Shown piece after piece: positions 7,339-15,084 of a stretch of 21,689 nucleotides of DNA. Made by a program: the position numbers and the translations under genes. The stretch comes from Proteiniphilum sp. (lineage in GTDB: Bacteria; Bacteroidota; Bacteroidia; Bacteroidales; Dysgonomonadaceae): the NCBI GenBank assembly GCA_031255275.1, contig JAIRSV010000067.1, positions 1 through 21,689 of the forward strand, in the 5' to 3' direction. The notes beneath the pieces are model-generated. The model worked only from the letters and a program-made list of their open reading frames with translations, was not told the DNA's origin and searched no databases. How positions within the stretch are numbered: the stretch's first letter is position 1; each line of letters opens with the position of its first letter.

Positions 7339-8355
7339 TTACCGGACGGATTTCCTGTAATCCTCGATAAATGCCTGCGCCATCCAGTTCGCCATAGCCT
7401 GGCGGTTACGGCTCAGGAGAATGCGCTGACGGTCAAATTCGTTCTGGATATTACCCGTCTCTACCAGAATGGAAGGCGGTTTCAGATTGAGGAGCATGTA
7501 AAAGTCGCGCCGTTCCACGAACCCTTCGAACCCCCTGCCGGGCTGATGCGTATTATATTTTGTGCGGAAAAGGTTCCTCATCGTGACGGCCAGCGATTTG
7601 GAATACTTGTCGTCGGAATGACAGAAAAATACATCTATGCGCATACCTGTGTTGCGGCTGTCTACATGGAGATCGATGGCACGGATGTATTTGAACTTCT
7701 TCTTATCCCGCTCATAGAGTTCGTTTACCTTGTCCGCGCGCTGCTTCAGCCGGTCGAGATGACCGCGGGGAATGGGCTTTCCCATGCACGTTTCGTTGGA
7801 ACTGTTGTTCAGATACATCTCGTCGCGGATACCGTCGTTCGGATCCTGGATGATCATATACACCGTGGCGCCTTCCTTCATCAGGCTGCGGGCCAGCCGA
7901 AGGGCAATGTCATAAGCATACTCGTCTTCGTGCAGAATCCTTTTGCCCACCCGCGCAATGGCGCCGGGGTCAGGCCCCCCGTGTCCGCTGATAACATAGA
8001 AGCAGGTGCCTTTTAACCGTCCCGACTGTGGGGAGACGTCACTCTGCCCTTTCCCGAAAACGGAGGGATTACTCCCTCCGGACAGCGACTTCCCCGAATC
8101 GGTAAACCCGTCGCCCGGATGAAGCGGAGGAATCAGGTAAACCCTGCCCAGTATCAGTTCGCCCCGCGCATTGAGCCTCCCCACATTCAGCTTCATAAAC
8201 TCCTGTACGTACGAGTCGCCGACCCTGTTCCACCGGCGCAGGAAAGAGAGTACGCCGTCGCCCCTCTCCGGATAGGCCATATCCTGCGCCGTCAGCGGTA
8301 AAAAACTCCCCAGAAAAAATATCCATATAATGTTGCGAAAAAAGCGAATCTTCAT
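7339..8355 (-). CDS. Secreted N-acetylmuramoyl-L-alanine amidase (Amidase_3)
   Basis: Predicted zinc amidase that cuts between N-acetylmuramic acid and the stem peptide of peptidoglycan. The 338-residue protein starts with a signal peptide (KIRFFRN, then a hydrophobic core, cleavage near LTAQ-D at 22-24). A non-catalytic N-terminal segment of about 90 residues follows, then the Amidase_3 domain from about 117. Zinc and catalytic residues can be placed: His125 in SGHGGPDPGA, Glu145, His230 in DLHVDS and Glu299 in LVETGN. It stands alone, divergent from metK, with GC-rich hairpins downstream. A weak -7-like box (TATTTTTG, 8433-8440) may drive it. Confidence 0.92.
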   Translation of the reverse strand: MKIRFFRNIIWIFFLGSFLPLTAQDMAYPERGDGVLSFLRRWNRVGDSYVQEFMKLNVGRLNARGELILGRVYLIPPLHPGDGFTDSGKSLSGGSNPSVFGKGQSDVSPQSGRLKGTCFYVISGHGGPDPGAIARVGKRILHEDEYAYDIALRLARSLMKEGATVYMIIQDPNDGIRDEMYLNNSSNETCMGKPIPRGHLDRLKQRADKVNELYERDKKKFKYIRAIDLHVDSRNTGMRIDVFFCHSDDKYSKSLAVTMRNLFRTKYNTHQPGRGFEGFVERRDFYMLLNLKPPSILVETGNIQNEFDRQRILLSRNRQAMANWMAQAFIEDYRKSVR

Positions 8356-8525
8356 ATAGCAAAATGCATCGTTTCACCCGATAGCGAGAAAATATCAGCG
8401 GGATTTGAGAAATATTCCGTCCCGACTGCCATCAAAAATAACGATTTTATTTCTCATTCCCCCCCGCCGAAAGAACCGATAATACATTTTAACCTTTATT
8501 CGAGGCGCCCGTTTCGTTTTATTAC

Positions 8526-8534
8526 TACCTTTGC
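8526..8534 (+). promoter_or_regulatory. -7 box for metK
   Basis: TACCTTTGC is a perfect Bacteroidetes -7 element and predicts transcription start near 8540. That is about ten bases before the first stem of the candidate SAM-II aptamer, so the aptamer would sit at the very 5' end of the message. The -33 region has no clear TTTG. Confidence 0.7.
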
Positions 8535-8549
8535 GTCCGACAGTATGAA

Positions 8550-8604
8550 TGTGGACAGATTTGAACTGCTTGCAACCACAGAAAAAAATGCTAAAACGCT
8601 TAGC
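8550..8604 (+). promoter_or_regulatory. Candidate SAM-II riboswitch in the metK leader
   Basis: The leader reproduces the SAM-II (metA motif) order by eye. Stem P1 is TGTGG (8550-8554) with CCACA (8576-8580). Loop L1 between them contains TTTGAAC then TTGCAA, the counterparts of the U-rich SAM-contacting loop and UUGCAA of the Sargasso metX aptamer. An A-rich joining strand follows, then GCTAAAA (8590-8596). L1 Gly-Cyt 8572-8573 can pair with 8590-8591 to start the pseudoknot; the outer part of the pseudoknot is weaker than in the reference (only a G-C and a U-G pair). GCTAA can instead pair with TTAGC (8600-8604), a possible off-state. Placement before metK fits SAM feedback. Not confirmed by a covariance model. 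Confidence 0.65.
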
Positions 8605-8660
8605 CGCATTTCCCTTTCACATCGTTGCAACAGTTCCTCCAAATATTTATCAACACAGAA

Positions 8661-9977
8661 ATGAACTATTTTTTCACCTCAGAGTCGGTGTCGGAAGGAC
8701 ACCCCGATAAAGTGGCCGATCAAATATCGGACGCCTTGCTGGACGAGTTTCTGGCGTATGACCGCGATTCGAAAGTCGCGTGCGAAACCCTCGTGACAAC
8801 CGGACAGGTCGTCCTGGCCGGCGAAGTAAAGTCAAACGCCTACGTCGATGTAGCCGAAGTAGCACGCAACGTCATCGCCGAAACGGGCTACACCAAAAGC
8901 GAATATTGCTTCGAAGCACTCTCGTGCGGCGTATTTTCCAGCATACACGAACAGTCGGACGACATCAACCGCGGCGTAGACCGGAAAGCCGATCCCATGG
9001 ACCAGGGTGCCGGCGACCAGGGTATGATGTTCGGCTACGCTACCGACGAAACCGAAAACGGAATGCCCCTGCCGCTCGACCTCAGCCACGCCCTGCTGCA
9101 GGAACTGGCCAGTATCCGGAAGAACGAGCCGGAACTGATGCCCTATCTGCGTCCCGACGCCAAATCGCAAGTGACGATCGAATACAGCGAAGAGGGAATA
9201 CCCCTGCGCATCGACACCATCGTGATCTCCACACAGCACGATGAGTTCGAAAAACCGAAGGACAGCACGAAGGAGGCCGCACTCGAAGCCGACAGAAAAA
9301 TGCAGTCACGCATCAGATCAGACATAAAGTCGATCCTCATCCCGCGCGTACAGGCACAGTACAGGCGCAGGAAAGGCATACACAAACTGTTTGACGGCAA
9401 CATCACCTATCACGTGAACCCGACGGGGAAATTCGTAATCGGCGGCCCGCACGGAGATACCGGACTCACAGGCCGGAAGATCATCGTAGATACATACGGC
9501 GGAAAAGCCCCGCACGGAGGAGGCGCCTTCTCCGGAAAAGACCCGTCGAAAGTAGACCGTTCAGCCGCCTACGCAGCACGCCACATCGCCAAAAACATGG
9601 TAGCCGCAGGCGTCGCCCCCGAGATGCTGATACAAATCTCCTACGCCATCGGCGTGGCCAAACCGATGAACATCTATGTCAATACCTTCGGGAAAAGCAA
9701 CGTAAACCTCCCGGATGCCGAAATAGCAAAAAAAATCGGAATACTGTTCGATTTACGTCCGAAAGCCATTGAGCAGCGGCTGAAGCTGCGCAATCCGATT
9801 TACAGGGAAACAGCCTCATACGGCCACATGGGACGCGAACCGGAGACAGTGAAAAAAGTATTTAAGTCACGCTATATGCCGAATCCGGTACAGGTCGAAG
9901 TGGAACTCTTCACCTGGGAAAAACTGGATTACGTAGACAGAATTAAAAAAGAATTCGGTCTGTCGGCATCCGAATAA
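8661..9977 (+). CDS. metK: S-adenosylmethionine synthetase
   Basis: Makes S-adenosylmethionine from methionine and ATP. The 438-residue protein begins with the invariant FTSESVSEGHPDK, carries signature 1 GAGDQGMMFGYATDE (from residue 116) and the glycine-rich signature 2 GGGAFSGKD (286-294), and ends with YGHMGRE and the ELFTWEKLD segment. The size is that of the slightly long Bacteroidetes form. The frame is open 12 codons upstream to 8625, but homology starts at MNYFFTSES, so the ATG at 8661 is used. A strong -7 box and a candidate SAM-II aptamer precede it. The LOG-family gene follows after 43 bp. Confidence 0.98.
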   Translation: MNYFFTSESVSEGHPDKVADQISDALLDEFLAYDRDSKVACETLVTTGQVVLAGEVKSNAYVDVAEVARNVIAETGYTKSEYCFEALSCGVFSSIHEQSDDINRGVDRKADPMDQGAGDQGMMFGYATDETENGMPLPLDLSHALLQELASIRKNEPELMPYLRPDAKSQVTIEYSEEGIPLRIDTIVISTQHDEFEKPKDSTKEAALEADRKMQSRIRSDIKSILIPRVQAQYRRRKGIHKLFDGNITYHVNPTGKFVIGGPHGDTGLTGRKIIVDTYGGKAPHGGGAFSGKDPSKVDRSAAYAARHIAKNMVAAGVAPEMLIQISYAIGVAKPMNIYVNTFGKSNVNLPDAEIAKKIGILFDLRPKAIEQRLKLRNPIYRETASYGHMGREPETVKKVFKSRYMPNPVQVEVELFTWEKLDYVDRIKKEFGLSASE

Positions 9978-10020
9978 GAGGACAATAGAGCGAAACCGAG
10001 CGAAACCGAAGCAAAAAAGG

Positions 10021-10605
10021 ATGGAAAACGGAAACAGAGAAGCAGCAGTTTATTGCGCCTCCAGTGCAGAGATCGCCCCTCCCTACCTCGAAGCCGCGTC
10101 GCAACTGGGAGCATTGCTTGCCGCGAACGGCATCACATGCGTCAACGGCGCCGGAAGGGCAGGACTGATGGGCGCCCTGAACGACGCCGTACTGAAGAAC
10201 GGCGGCAGAGTGAAGGGCGTCATACCCCGATTCATGGTCGACGCCGGCTGGGGACACCCCCACCTCACCGAGACAATCATCACCGAAACCATTCACGAGC
10301 GGAAAGCCGTCATGGTGAAGTCGGCCGATGCGGTAATCGCCCTCCCCGGCGGAATAGGAACGCTGGAAGAGTTGGCAGAAATCATCACCTGGAGGCAGCT
10401 GGGCCTGTACCGGAAACCGGTTGTTATTCTGAACACCAACGACTACTACCGTCCACTGCTCCTGTTTCTGGAAAAGATGATCAGCGAAAAGTTCATGAAG
10501 GAAACCTGCCGGGAACTGTGGCAGGTGGCCGCCGCTCCGGAAGAGGCCATCAGCCTGATCCGCACCCTTCCCGACCGGAATCCCGGCTACACGAAATACA
10601 ACTGA
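10021..10605 (+). CDS. LOG-family nucleotide 5'-monophosphate phosphoribohydrolase
   Basis: LOG (Lonely Guy) proteins hydrolyse nucleoside 5'-monophosphates to free base and ribose 5-phosphate; some activate cytokinins and bacterial homologues act on AMP. The 194-residue protein has the first nucleotide-binding element VNGAGRAGLMGA (41-52), catalytic-region Arg94-Lys95 in HERK, and the hallmark PGGIGTLEE (109-117) with Glu116. It lies between metK and the DUF4271 gene with 43- and 22-bp gaps, so co-transcription with metK is likely. The gap before it holds a tandem 10-bp repeat (9988-10007). The real substrate is not told by sequence. Confidence 0.92.
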   Translation: MENGNREAAVYCASSAEIAPPYLEAASQLGALLAANGITCVNGAGRAGLMGALNDAVLKNGGRVKGVIPRFMVDAGWGHPHLTETIITETIHERKAVMVKSADAVIALPGGIGTLEELAEIITWRQLGLYRKPVVILNTNDYYRPLLLFLEKMISEKFMKETCRELWQVAAAPEEAISLIRTLPDRNPGYTKYN

Positions 10606-10627
10606 TAACGGTATTGCACAGAAAGGT

Positions 10628-11518
10628 ATGATACAGGATTCAGATACTGTTCGCGACACCCTCCCTTACTATTTGAAGGCTGAAGCGGAGCAGGCCGTTC
10701 AGGAATCATGGCGCATGAGCTTCGAGTACGGCAGCCCCTGTCCCGCAGACACAACCCGGCTTTTCTCCGACTTAGGAGAGAGCGCAACCCTGTCCGCACA
10801 ACTGTTGCCGGCCGGCGGCGCCGGTACGGCAATGCCTTTTTCGCCGTGGGTACACTCCGCGTTCTTTCTTCTGTTCCTTCTCTGCTTCACGACCTTCGCA
10901 TTCGTTTTCCGGTGGGACGGAGCAGTCTTGAAAGGAAACTTCAGAAATGCACTCTCCGTCGGAAGACGTTCCGTATCCGTATACAAGAGCCAGGTGACCG
11001 GAACGGAAGCCTGGGGAGAATTTTACCTGGTCATTCAAGCCATACTGATTTTCGCCATACTCCTTTTTTCCTGGCTCTGGAGTCAGGGACTCTCCGTGTT
11101 TTCCATGTACGGGCAGCTGGTCGGCTTTGCGGGGATTTTCGCGGGACTCGCCCTGCTGATTTGTCTGAAAATTGTAGGATACAGGCTGATAGGCACCTTC
11201 TTTCTGCAAAGCGAGATGGAAAACTGGGTCACCTTTTATTCCCGAATGATGGAAATTCTTGGCATTATTTTCTTTCTTCCGGCCGTTCTTTATGTTTATT
11301 TACAGGAAGTCAGGAATATTATACTGACGGCCCTTATTCTACTTTTTTTTATCAGTCGCCTCCTCATATACATGGGGTTGTTAAATATTTTTGTTAAAAA
11401 TAAGATCAGCCCATTCTATTTTTTTATCTATCTTTGCGGAACTGAAATAGCACCTTACTTGCTATTATACAAGGGAGTGCTTATTGCTATAACAATTGCA
11501 GAAGATAACATTATATGA
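10628..11518 (+). CDS. DUF4271 polytopic membrane protein
   Basis: A 296-residue Bacteroidetes membrane protein of the DUF4271 type. A soluble N-terminal part of about 70 residues precedes roughly six transmembrane helices (about 73-94, 131-150, 155-180, 205-227, 230-250 and 262-285). The motif FYLVIQAILIF and the C-terminal YFFIYLCGTEIAPYLLLYKG are typical of the family, whose function is unknown. It is regularly found directly upstream of hemD; here its stop overlaps the hemD start (ATGA), implying translational coupling. Base composition drops toward AT in its last third. A -7 box sits inside its 3' end. Confidence 0.85.
   Translation: MIQDSDTVRDTLPYYLKAEAEQAVQESWRMSFEYGSPCPADTTRLFSDLGESATLSAQLLPAGGAGTAMPFSPWVHSAFFLLFLLCFTTFAFVFRWDGAVLKGNFRNALSVGRRSVSVYKSQVTGTEAWGEFYLVIQAILIFAILLFSWLWSQGLSVFSMYGQLVGFAGIFAGLALLICLKIVGYRLIGTFFLQSEMENWVTFYSRMMEILGIIFFLPAVLYVYLQEVRNIILTALILLFFISRLLIYMGLLNIFVKNKISPFYFFIYLCGTEIAPYLLLYKGVLIAITIAEDNII
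11429..11437 (+). promoter_or_regulatory. Internal -7 box ahead of hemD
   Basis: TATCTTTGC, a perfect -7 element, lies inside the end of the DUF4271 gene, 78 bp before the hemD ATG. There is no clear -33 box at 19-20 bp. It could give hemD transcription independent of metK, but may be chance in an AT-rich coding stretch. Confidence 0.4.
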
Positions 11519-12270
11519 ACGTGCGGAAAGTAAAAAAGATACTCATATCACAGCCGAAACCGAACAGTGAGAAATCGCCCTATTACGAAATAGCGGAAAA
11601 GTTTGATGTCGATATGCACTTCTATCCTTTGATTAAAGTGGAACGGGTCTCGTTAAAAGAATTTCGTCAGCAACGGATAAACATACTTGATTTTACGGCG
11701 GTTATTCTTACTGCGAGAACAGCAGTCGACAAGTTCTTCTCCCTCTGTGAAGAGATGAAAATCGCGATACCCGAAACGATGAAATACTTCTGTGTTTCGG
11801 AAGCTGTTGCGCTTTATTTACAAAAATACATTGTCTACAGGAAACGAAAGATCTTTTTCAGTCAGACCGGCAAGATCGACGGACTGAACAATGCCTTCAC
11901 CAAACACGGCAAGGAAAAGTTTCTCTTCCCCGTTCCGGAAGAACACAACGACGAAGTAACCAACTTTCTCGATCAAAAGAAGATGAGCTATACCAAAAGC
12001 GTAATGTACAGAACGGTAAGCAACGAGTTCGACAAAGACAAAGCATTCGATTACGATATGATAGTCTTCTTCAGTCCGTTGGGAATACAGTCGTTAATCA
12101 AGAACTTTCCCGACTTCAAACAGGAAGACACAGCCATAGGATGCTTTGGCAGCTCTACGGCAAAAGCAGTGGCGGAAGCAGGTTTCAGACTCGACTGCGA
12201 AGCTCCGCAGCCCGATTATCCTTCCATGACCGCCGCACTGGAAGCCTTCCTGAAAGAAAATCATAAATAA
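11515..12270 (+). CDS. hemD: Uroporphyrinogen-III synthase (HemD-like)
   Basis: Predicted to close and invert hydroxymethylbilane to uroporphyrinogen III in tetrapyrrole synthesis. The 251-residue protein has the two-lobe HemD plan: an N-terminal ILISQPKPNSEKSPY opening, a mid-segment TAVILTARTAVDKFF in the place of the family's FTS-x-NAV, and the C-terminal lobe with IVFFSPLGIQSL, followed by IGCFGSSTAKAVAEAG and PQPDYPSMTAAL. HemD is poorly conserved, so the call leans on this order and on the DUF4271-hemD-rnpA neighbourhood usual in Bacteroidetes. Its ATG overlaps the stop of the previous gene. Composition is clearly more AT-rich than metK. Confidence 0.85.
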   Translation: MNVRKVKKILISQPKPNSEKSPYYEIAEKFDVDMHFYPLIKVERVSLKEFRQQRINILDFTAVILTARTAVDKFFSLCEEMKIAIPETMKYFCVSEAVALYLQKYIVYRKRKIFFSQTGKIDGLNNAFTKHGKEKFLFPVPEEHNDEVTNFLDQKKMSYTKSVMYRTVSNEFDKDKAFDYDMIVFFSPLGIQSLIKNFPDFKQEDTAIGCFGSSTAKAVAEAGFRLDCEAPQPDYPSMTAALEAFLKENHK

Positions 12271-12317
12271 TACGATTGATTTTCTTCGAATCCCAAACGA
12301 TTTATACCAAAAACAAT

Positions 12318-12325
12318 TATCTTTG
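12318..12325 (+). promoter_or_regulatory. -7 box and leader hairpin for rnpA-yidD-tatD
   Basis: TATCTTTG (12318-12325) matches the -7 consensus and predicts a start near 12332. The short leader then holds a perfect 5-bp hairpin, ACTCC (12334-12338) with GGAGT (12343-12347) around TTTC, before the rnpA ATG at 12361. No TTTG -33 box is evident. Confidence 0.55.
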
Positions 12326-12360
12326 TCAATGTAACTCCTTTCGGAGTGATTGCACTTATT

Positions 12361-12759
12361 ATGAAGCGTTTCGGGTTTTCGAAGAATGAACGGGTAACGG
12401 GCGGGAAAAGAATCGAATCCCTCTTTGCACAAGGCCTCTCGTTTATGTCATATCCCTTTCGGGTAATATACCGGGATACGGCGCAGGGCGGAGCAGCGCC
12501 ACTGTCAATCCTCATATCCATTCCTAAAAAAAGGATTAAGTCTGCCGCAGACCGTAACCGGATGAAGCGGCTTGCAAGAGAGACCTACCGGCTCAACAAG
12601 CAACTGTTTCCCCCTCCGGAACCGTCCGAAAACGGGCATTGGGACGTAGCTTTTATCTGTGTAGCGGATAAGCCGTGCGATTACGCCACAGTGGAGAAGG
12701 GAATGAGGAAAGCCATAAAAGAATTGAATCACCGGACTGAAGAAAGAAAACAGTGTTGA
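12361..12759 (+). CDS. rnpA: Ribonuclease P protein component
   Basis: Protein subunit of RNase P, which matures tRNA 5' ends with the RnpB RNA. The 132-residue protein starts MKRFGFSKNERVTGGKRIESLF, equivalent to the family's L-x-x-x-x-(D/E)F opening, and has the RNA-binding RNR motif in SAADRNRMKRLARETYR, followed by a long C-terminal helix. GTG at 12346 would add five residues but lies too close to the leader hairpin; ATG at 12361 matches family starts. Its last codons overlap the start of yidD, as in many bacteria where YidD follows RnpA. Confidence 0.95.
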   Translation: MKRFGFSKNERVTGGKRIESLFAQGLSFMSYPFRVIYRDTAQGGAAPLSILISIPKKRIKSAADRNRMKRLARETYRLNKQLFPPPEPSENGHWDVAFICVADKPCDYATVEKGMRKAIKELNHRTEERKQC

Positions 12760-13028
12760 AAATAATTAAAAACATACTGACATGGATCTTACTTCTTCCG
12801 GTCTATTTTTACCGGGCGGTTATTTCTCCGCTCACACCGCCAAGCTGCCGCTACACGCCTACCTGTTCGTGCTACACGATAGAAGCATTCAAAATGCACG
12901 GGCCATTCAAAGGTTTTTATTTATCCCTCAGACGTATCATGAGCTGCAATCCCTGGGGAGGGTCGGGATATGATCCCGTACCCGATCCGAAGCCAAAAGA
13001 GCGAAAGCCGAAAGCAAAGGTCAACTAA
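12753..13028 (+). CDS. yidD: Membrane protein insertion efficiency factor YidD
   Basis: Small membrane-associated factor that aids YidC-dependent insertion. The 91-residue protein has an amphipathic N-terminal helix (LTWILLLPVYFYRAVISP) and the cysteine-rich family core, including PSCRYTPTCSCYTIEAF, then HGPFKGFYLSLRRIMSCNPW, GGSGYDPVP and a basic tail. There is no ATG; the start is GTG at 12753 or TTG at 12756, overlapping the rnpA stop by 7 or 4 bases, which points to translational coupling. tatD follows after 3 bp. Confidence 0.95.
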   Translation: MLKIIKNILTWILLLPVYFYRAVISPLTPPSCRYTPTCSCYTIEAFKMHGPFKGFYLSLRRIMSCNPWGGSGYDPVPDPKPKERKPKAKVN

Positions 13029-13031
13029 AAT

Positions 13032-13733
13032 ATGGAATTTTACGACGTACACACCCACCAGGTTTTTCTTGAAGACAGCGATGATCCTTATCACTCGTGT
13101 ATCTTTGATGTTTACCCCCTTGAATTTGAAGTAGCAAAAGAGTTTTATTCACGCCACGCTTTTTCGTGTGGAATCCACCCCCGGTATTCGGAAGAGAGCG
13201 ATAACCAGATGGCCTATCTTTCCGAAATAGCATCCGACCCCCGTATTATTGCTGTAGGAGAAACAGGTCTGGACAGACTGAAAGGGCCTTCGTTCGACCT
13301 GCAAATACCCGCTTTCAAAAAACACATCAAACTCTCCGAAAAATTATCGAAGCCGCTGATCATCCACTGCGTGAAGGCGTGGGAAGAACTGGTACGAATC
13401 AGGAGAGAGGTGAAGCCCACCCAACCCTGGATCATTCACGGCTACCGCAGCAAACCGGAACTTACCCGGCAACTTGTCAGAGAAGGATTCCTCTTTTCCG
13501 TCGGAGACAGTATCAATGTGGACTCCATGCAGCTGATCCCGCTGGATTCCCTTTTCTGTGAAACCGATGAGGGAGAGATGTCCATTCGTCAGGTCTATCT
13601 CCAGGCATCGCGGGCGCTGAATATGAATATGGAGGATTTGGCCGGAAGAATTGCAGAGAATGTACGCAGGATATTTCCCGCGCTTCAGCCGCCCAAGCCC
13701 TATTATCCCGGCGACGAGGAAGCGGAGGAGTGA
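13032..13733 (+). CDS. TatD-family metal-dependent hydrolase
   Basis: TatD-type TIM-barrel hydrolase, a family with metal-dependent DNase activity. The 233-residue protein has every metal site: His7 and His9 in DVHTH, GIHP (47-50), Glu77 in GETGLD, His112 in IIHC, His136 in IIHGYRSK and Asp179 in CETDEG. It is somewhat shorter than E. coli TatD (about 260). It is third in the rnpA-yidD-tatD operon, 3 bp after yidD, and ends 25 bp from the convergent RNase H gene. The cellular substrate is unknown. Confidence 0.92.
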   Translation: MEFYDVHTHQVFLEDSDDPYHSCIFDVYPLEFEVAKEFYSRHAFSCGIHPRYSEESDNQMAYLSEIASDPRIIAVGETGLDRLKGPSFDLQIPAFKKHIKLSEKLSKPLIIHCVKAWEELVRIRREVKPTQPWIIHGYRSKPELTRQLVREGFLFSVGDSINVDSMQLIPLDSLFCETDEGEMSIRQVYLQASRALNMNMEDLAGRIAENVRRIFPALQPPKPYYPGDEEAEE

Positions 13734-13758
13734 GTTTTACGGGGGATAATAAGCAATT

Positions 13759-14391
13759 CTATTTTCTTCCGAAATCGGCGGGGATCTCTCCCCACAGTTT
13801 TGTTTCCCATTTCAGGACAGGGTTGGAGTAGCTGTTGGATCGAAGCCAGACTTCCGCGCGGTCGATCAAATCGAAGATGGGGCTGTTTACGGCTGTCTCT
13901 ACCAGTTTGGTGTTGCATTTTTTGTTTGCCACCCATTTGATGGCATTCACACTGTCGGAATATACGGGAATGACGCTTTCTCTCTTCCTGAGCAGCGCCA
14001 GCGCATGTACGATGGCGAGAAATTCGCCGATATTGTTCGTTCCCTCCTCCAGCGGACCTGCGTGAAAGATCTCCGCGCCGTCCGCCACAAATACGCCCCG
14101 GTATTCCATCAGGCCGGGGTTCCCGCTGCAGGCGGCGTCTACCGCAAGGCTCTCCGATATGATCTTTTCGTCGTACCCGGATGCTGCGCCCGGCTTCGGT
14201 TTCCTTCCGGGCTGACTGCGCAGCGACTTCCACGGATTCGCCGAAAAAGCCTTTTCCGCCTCCTCCCGCGTCGGAAATGATTTGTAAAGGGCGCTCTCGA
14301 AACCGGAGACCTGCGCCTTGCAATCGTCCCACGAAGTGTAAATGCCCGGTTTTACTCCCTGCCAGACAACATAAAATTTCTTTTTCGCCAT
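13759..14391 (-). CDS. rnhA: Ribonuclease HI with N-terminal Cauli_VI (hybrid-binding) domain
   Basis: Cleaves the RNA strand of RNA-DNA hybrids. The 210-residue protein begins with a Cauli_VI / hybrid-binding domain (about 4-50: KFYVVWQGVKPGIYTSWDDC), the form common in eukaryotic RNase H1 and in Bacteroidetes. A basic linker follows, then the catalytic domain from about 80. The acidic active site is visible as Asp85 (AVDAACSGNPG), Glu123 (NIGEFLAI), Asp146 (VYSDS) and the terminal Asp206 in WGEIPADFGRK. It is 13 bp downstream of the small membrane protein gene and converges with tatD. Confidence 0.95.
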   Translation of the reverse strand: MAKKKFYVVWQGVKPGIYTSWDDCKAQVSGFESALYKSFPTREEAEKAFSANPWKSLRSQPGRKPKPGAASGYDEKIISESLAVDAACSGNPGLMEYRGVFVADGAEIFHAGPLEEGTNNIGEFLAIVHALALLRKRESVIPVYSDSVNAIKWVANKKCNTKLVETAVNSPIFDLIDRAEVWLRSNSYSNPVLKWETKLWGEIPADFGRK

Positions 14392-14404
14392 CTCAACCGC
14401 CCCC

Positions 14405-14857
14405 TTACATCGATTCGAGAATATAGGGAGTCAATTCCTTTTCCTGATTTGCGTTGCCGGGTTCTTCTATCGTGACGATGCTGTCCACGATGAATTTGGT
14501 ATATCCGCGCCAGGGTAACACGCCGAAATATTCCTTGTAATGTAACTGCACATTCTTGCCGCCCGATATCATCAGTTGCTTTGCAATTTTTTCGTCCGTC
14601 ACGGAGAAATCGAACTGATTCGACTGTATGTCGCCGGGCTTGTCGGTACGAAAACCGGACTGGATCAGTTTACCCTCGTAGGTCTTAAAGATGATCCCTT
14701 TATAGACCAGATAGTTCAGTTCCCCTGATTTTACCCCGCTTCCGAATACATAGTAGAATCGCACATAGATGAAAATCCCGAGGGAAAGTATCAGTATGCC
14801 CAGGAACCGGTTCAGCCACTTGCGGATACCTGGCTTTTCAGGCTTTAAATCGTCCAT
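14405..14857 (-). CDS. Conserved membrane-anchored protein of unknown function
   Basis: A 150-residue protein with one N-terminal membrane anchor (about residues 16-36) after a short basic cytosolic head, then a small predicted beta-rich periplasmic domain. Recognisable motifs are GVKSGELNYLVYKGIIFKTYEGKL, split here as GVKSGELNYLVYKG and IIFKTYEGKL, and later VQLHYKEYF with PWRGYTKFIV. Proteins of this type occur across Bacteroidetes; some carry the label 6-phosphogluconate dehydrogenase, which cannot be right because there is no Rossmann fold and the size is far too small. It probably shares a transcript with rnhA. A weak -7-like TATCTTTAC (14882-14890) lies upstream. Confidence 0.8.
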   Translation of the reverse strand: MDDLKPEKPGIRKWLNRFLGILILSLGIFIYVRFYYVFGSGVKSGELNYLVYKGIIFKTYEGKLIQSGFRTDKPGDIQSNQFDFSVTDEKIAKQLMISGGKNVQLHYKEYFGVLPWRGYTKFIVDSIVTIEEPGNANQEKELTPYILESM

Positions 14858-14956
14858 ATCAAAAGTAATTTGTTTGAGGCCGTAAAGATACCTCTTTTTT
14901 CGACTTTTTATGGAAATCGCAGCGCAAAAGATGAAGACTAATTCCCCGATTTATAC

Positions 14957-14964
14957 TATATTTG
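14957..14964 (+). promoter_or_regulatory. -7 box for the C1B peptidase-murF pair
   Basis: TATATTTG fits TAnnTTTG and lies in the 227-bp divergent region, about 120 bp before the peptidase ATG, giving a fairly long leader. No -33 TTTG is seen at the right distance. Confidence 0.45.
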
Positions 14965-15084
14965 TGCTTCGCTGTTGCCCGGCCTCGCCGTCATGAACAG
15001 TAACTGCGGGACAATAACGGAATAACAGATGAACAACAGTCATAGAAGAATCGGACAATTACTGAATAATAACATATAAGTACT

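Larger units (their letters stand above)
8356..8660. other. Divergent control region between the amidase gene and metK
   Basis: No open frame is supported in this 305-bp region. It carries a possible minus-strand -7 box for the amidase gene (8433-8440), a strong plus-strand -7 box for metK (8526-8534), the candidate SAM-II aptamer (8550-8604) and about 55 nt of untranslated leader before the metK ATG. Confidence 0.8.

Noticed and set aside
9988..10007. Tandem GAGCGAAACC repeat before the LOG gene
   Set aside because: Two copies of 10 bp with a partial third are compatible with slippage; no sign of a binding site or phase-variable tract.
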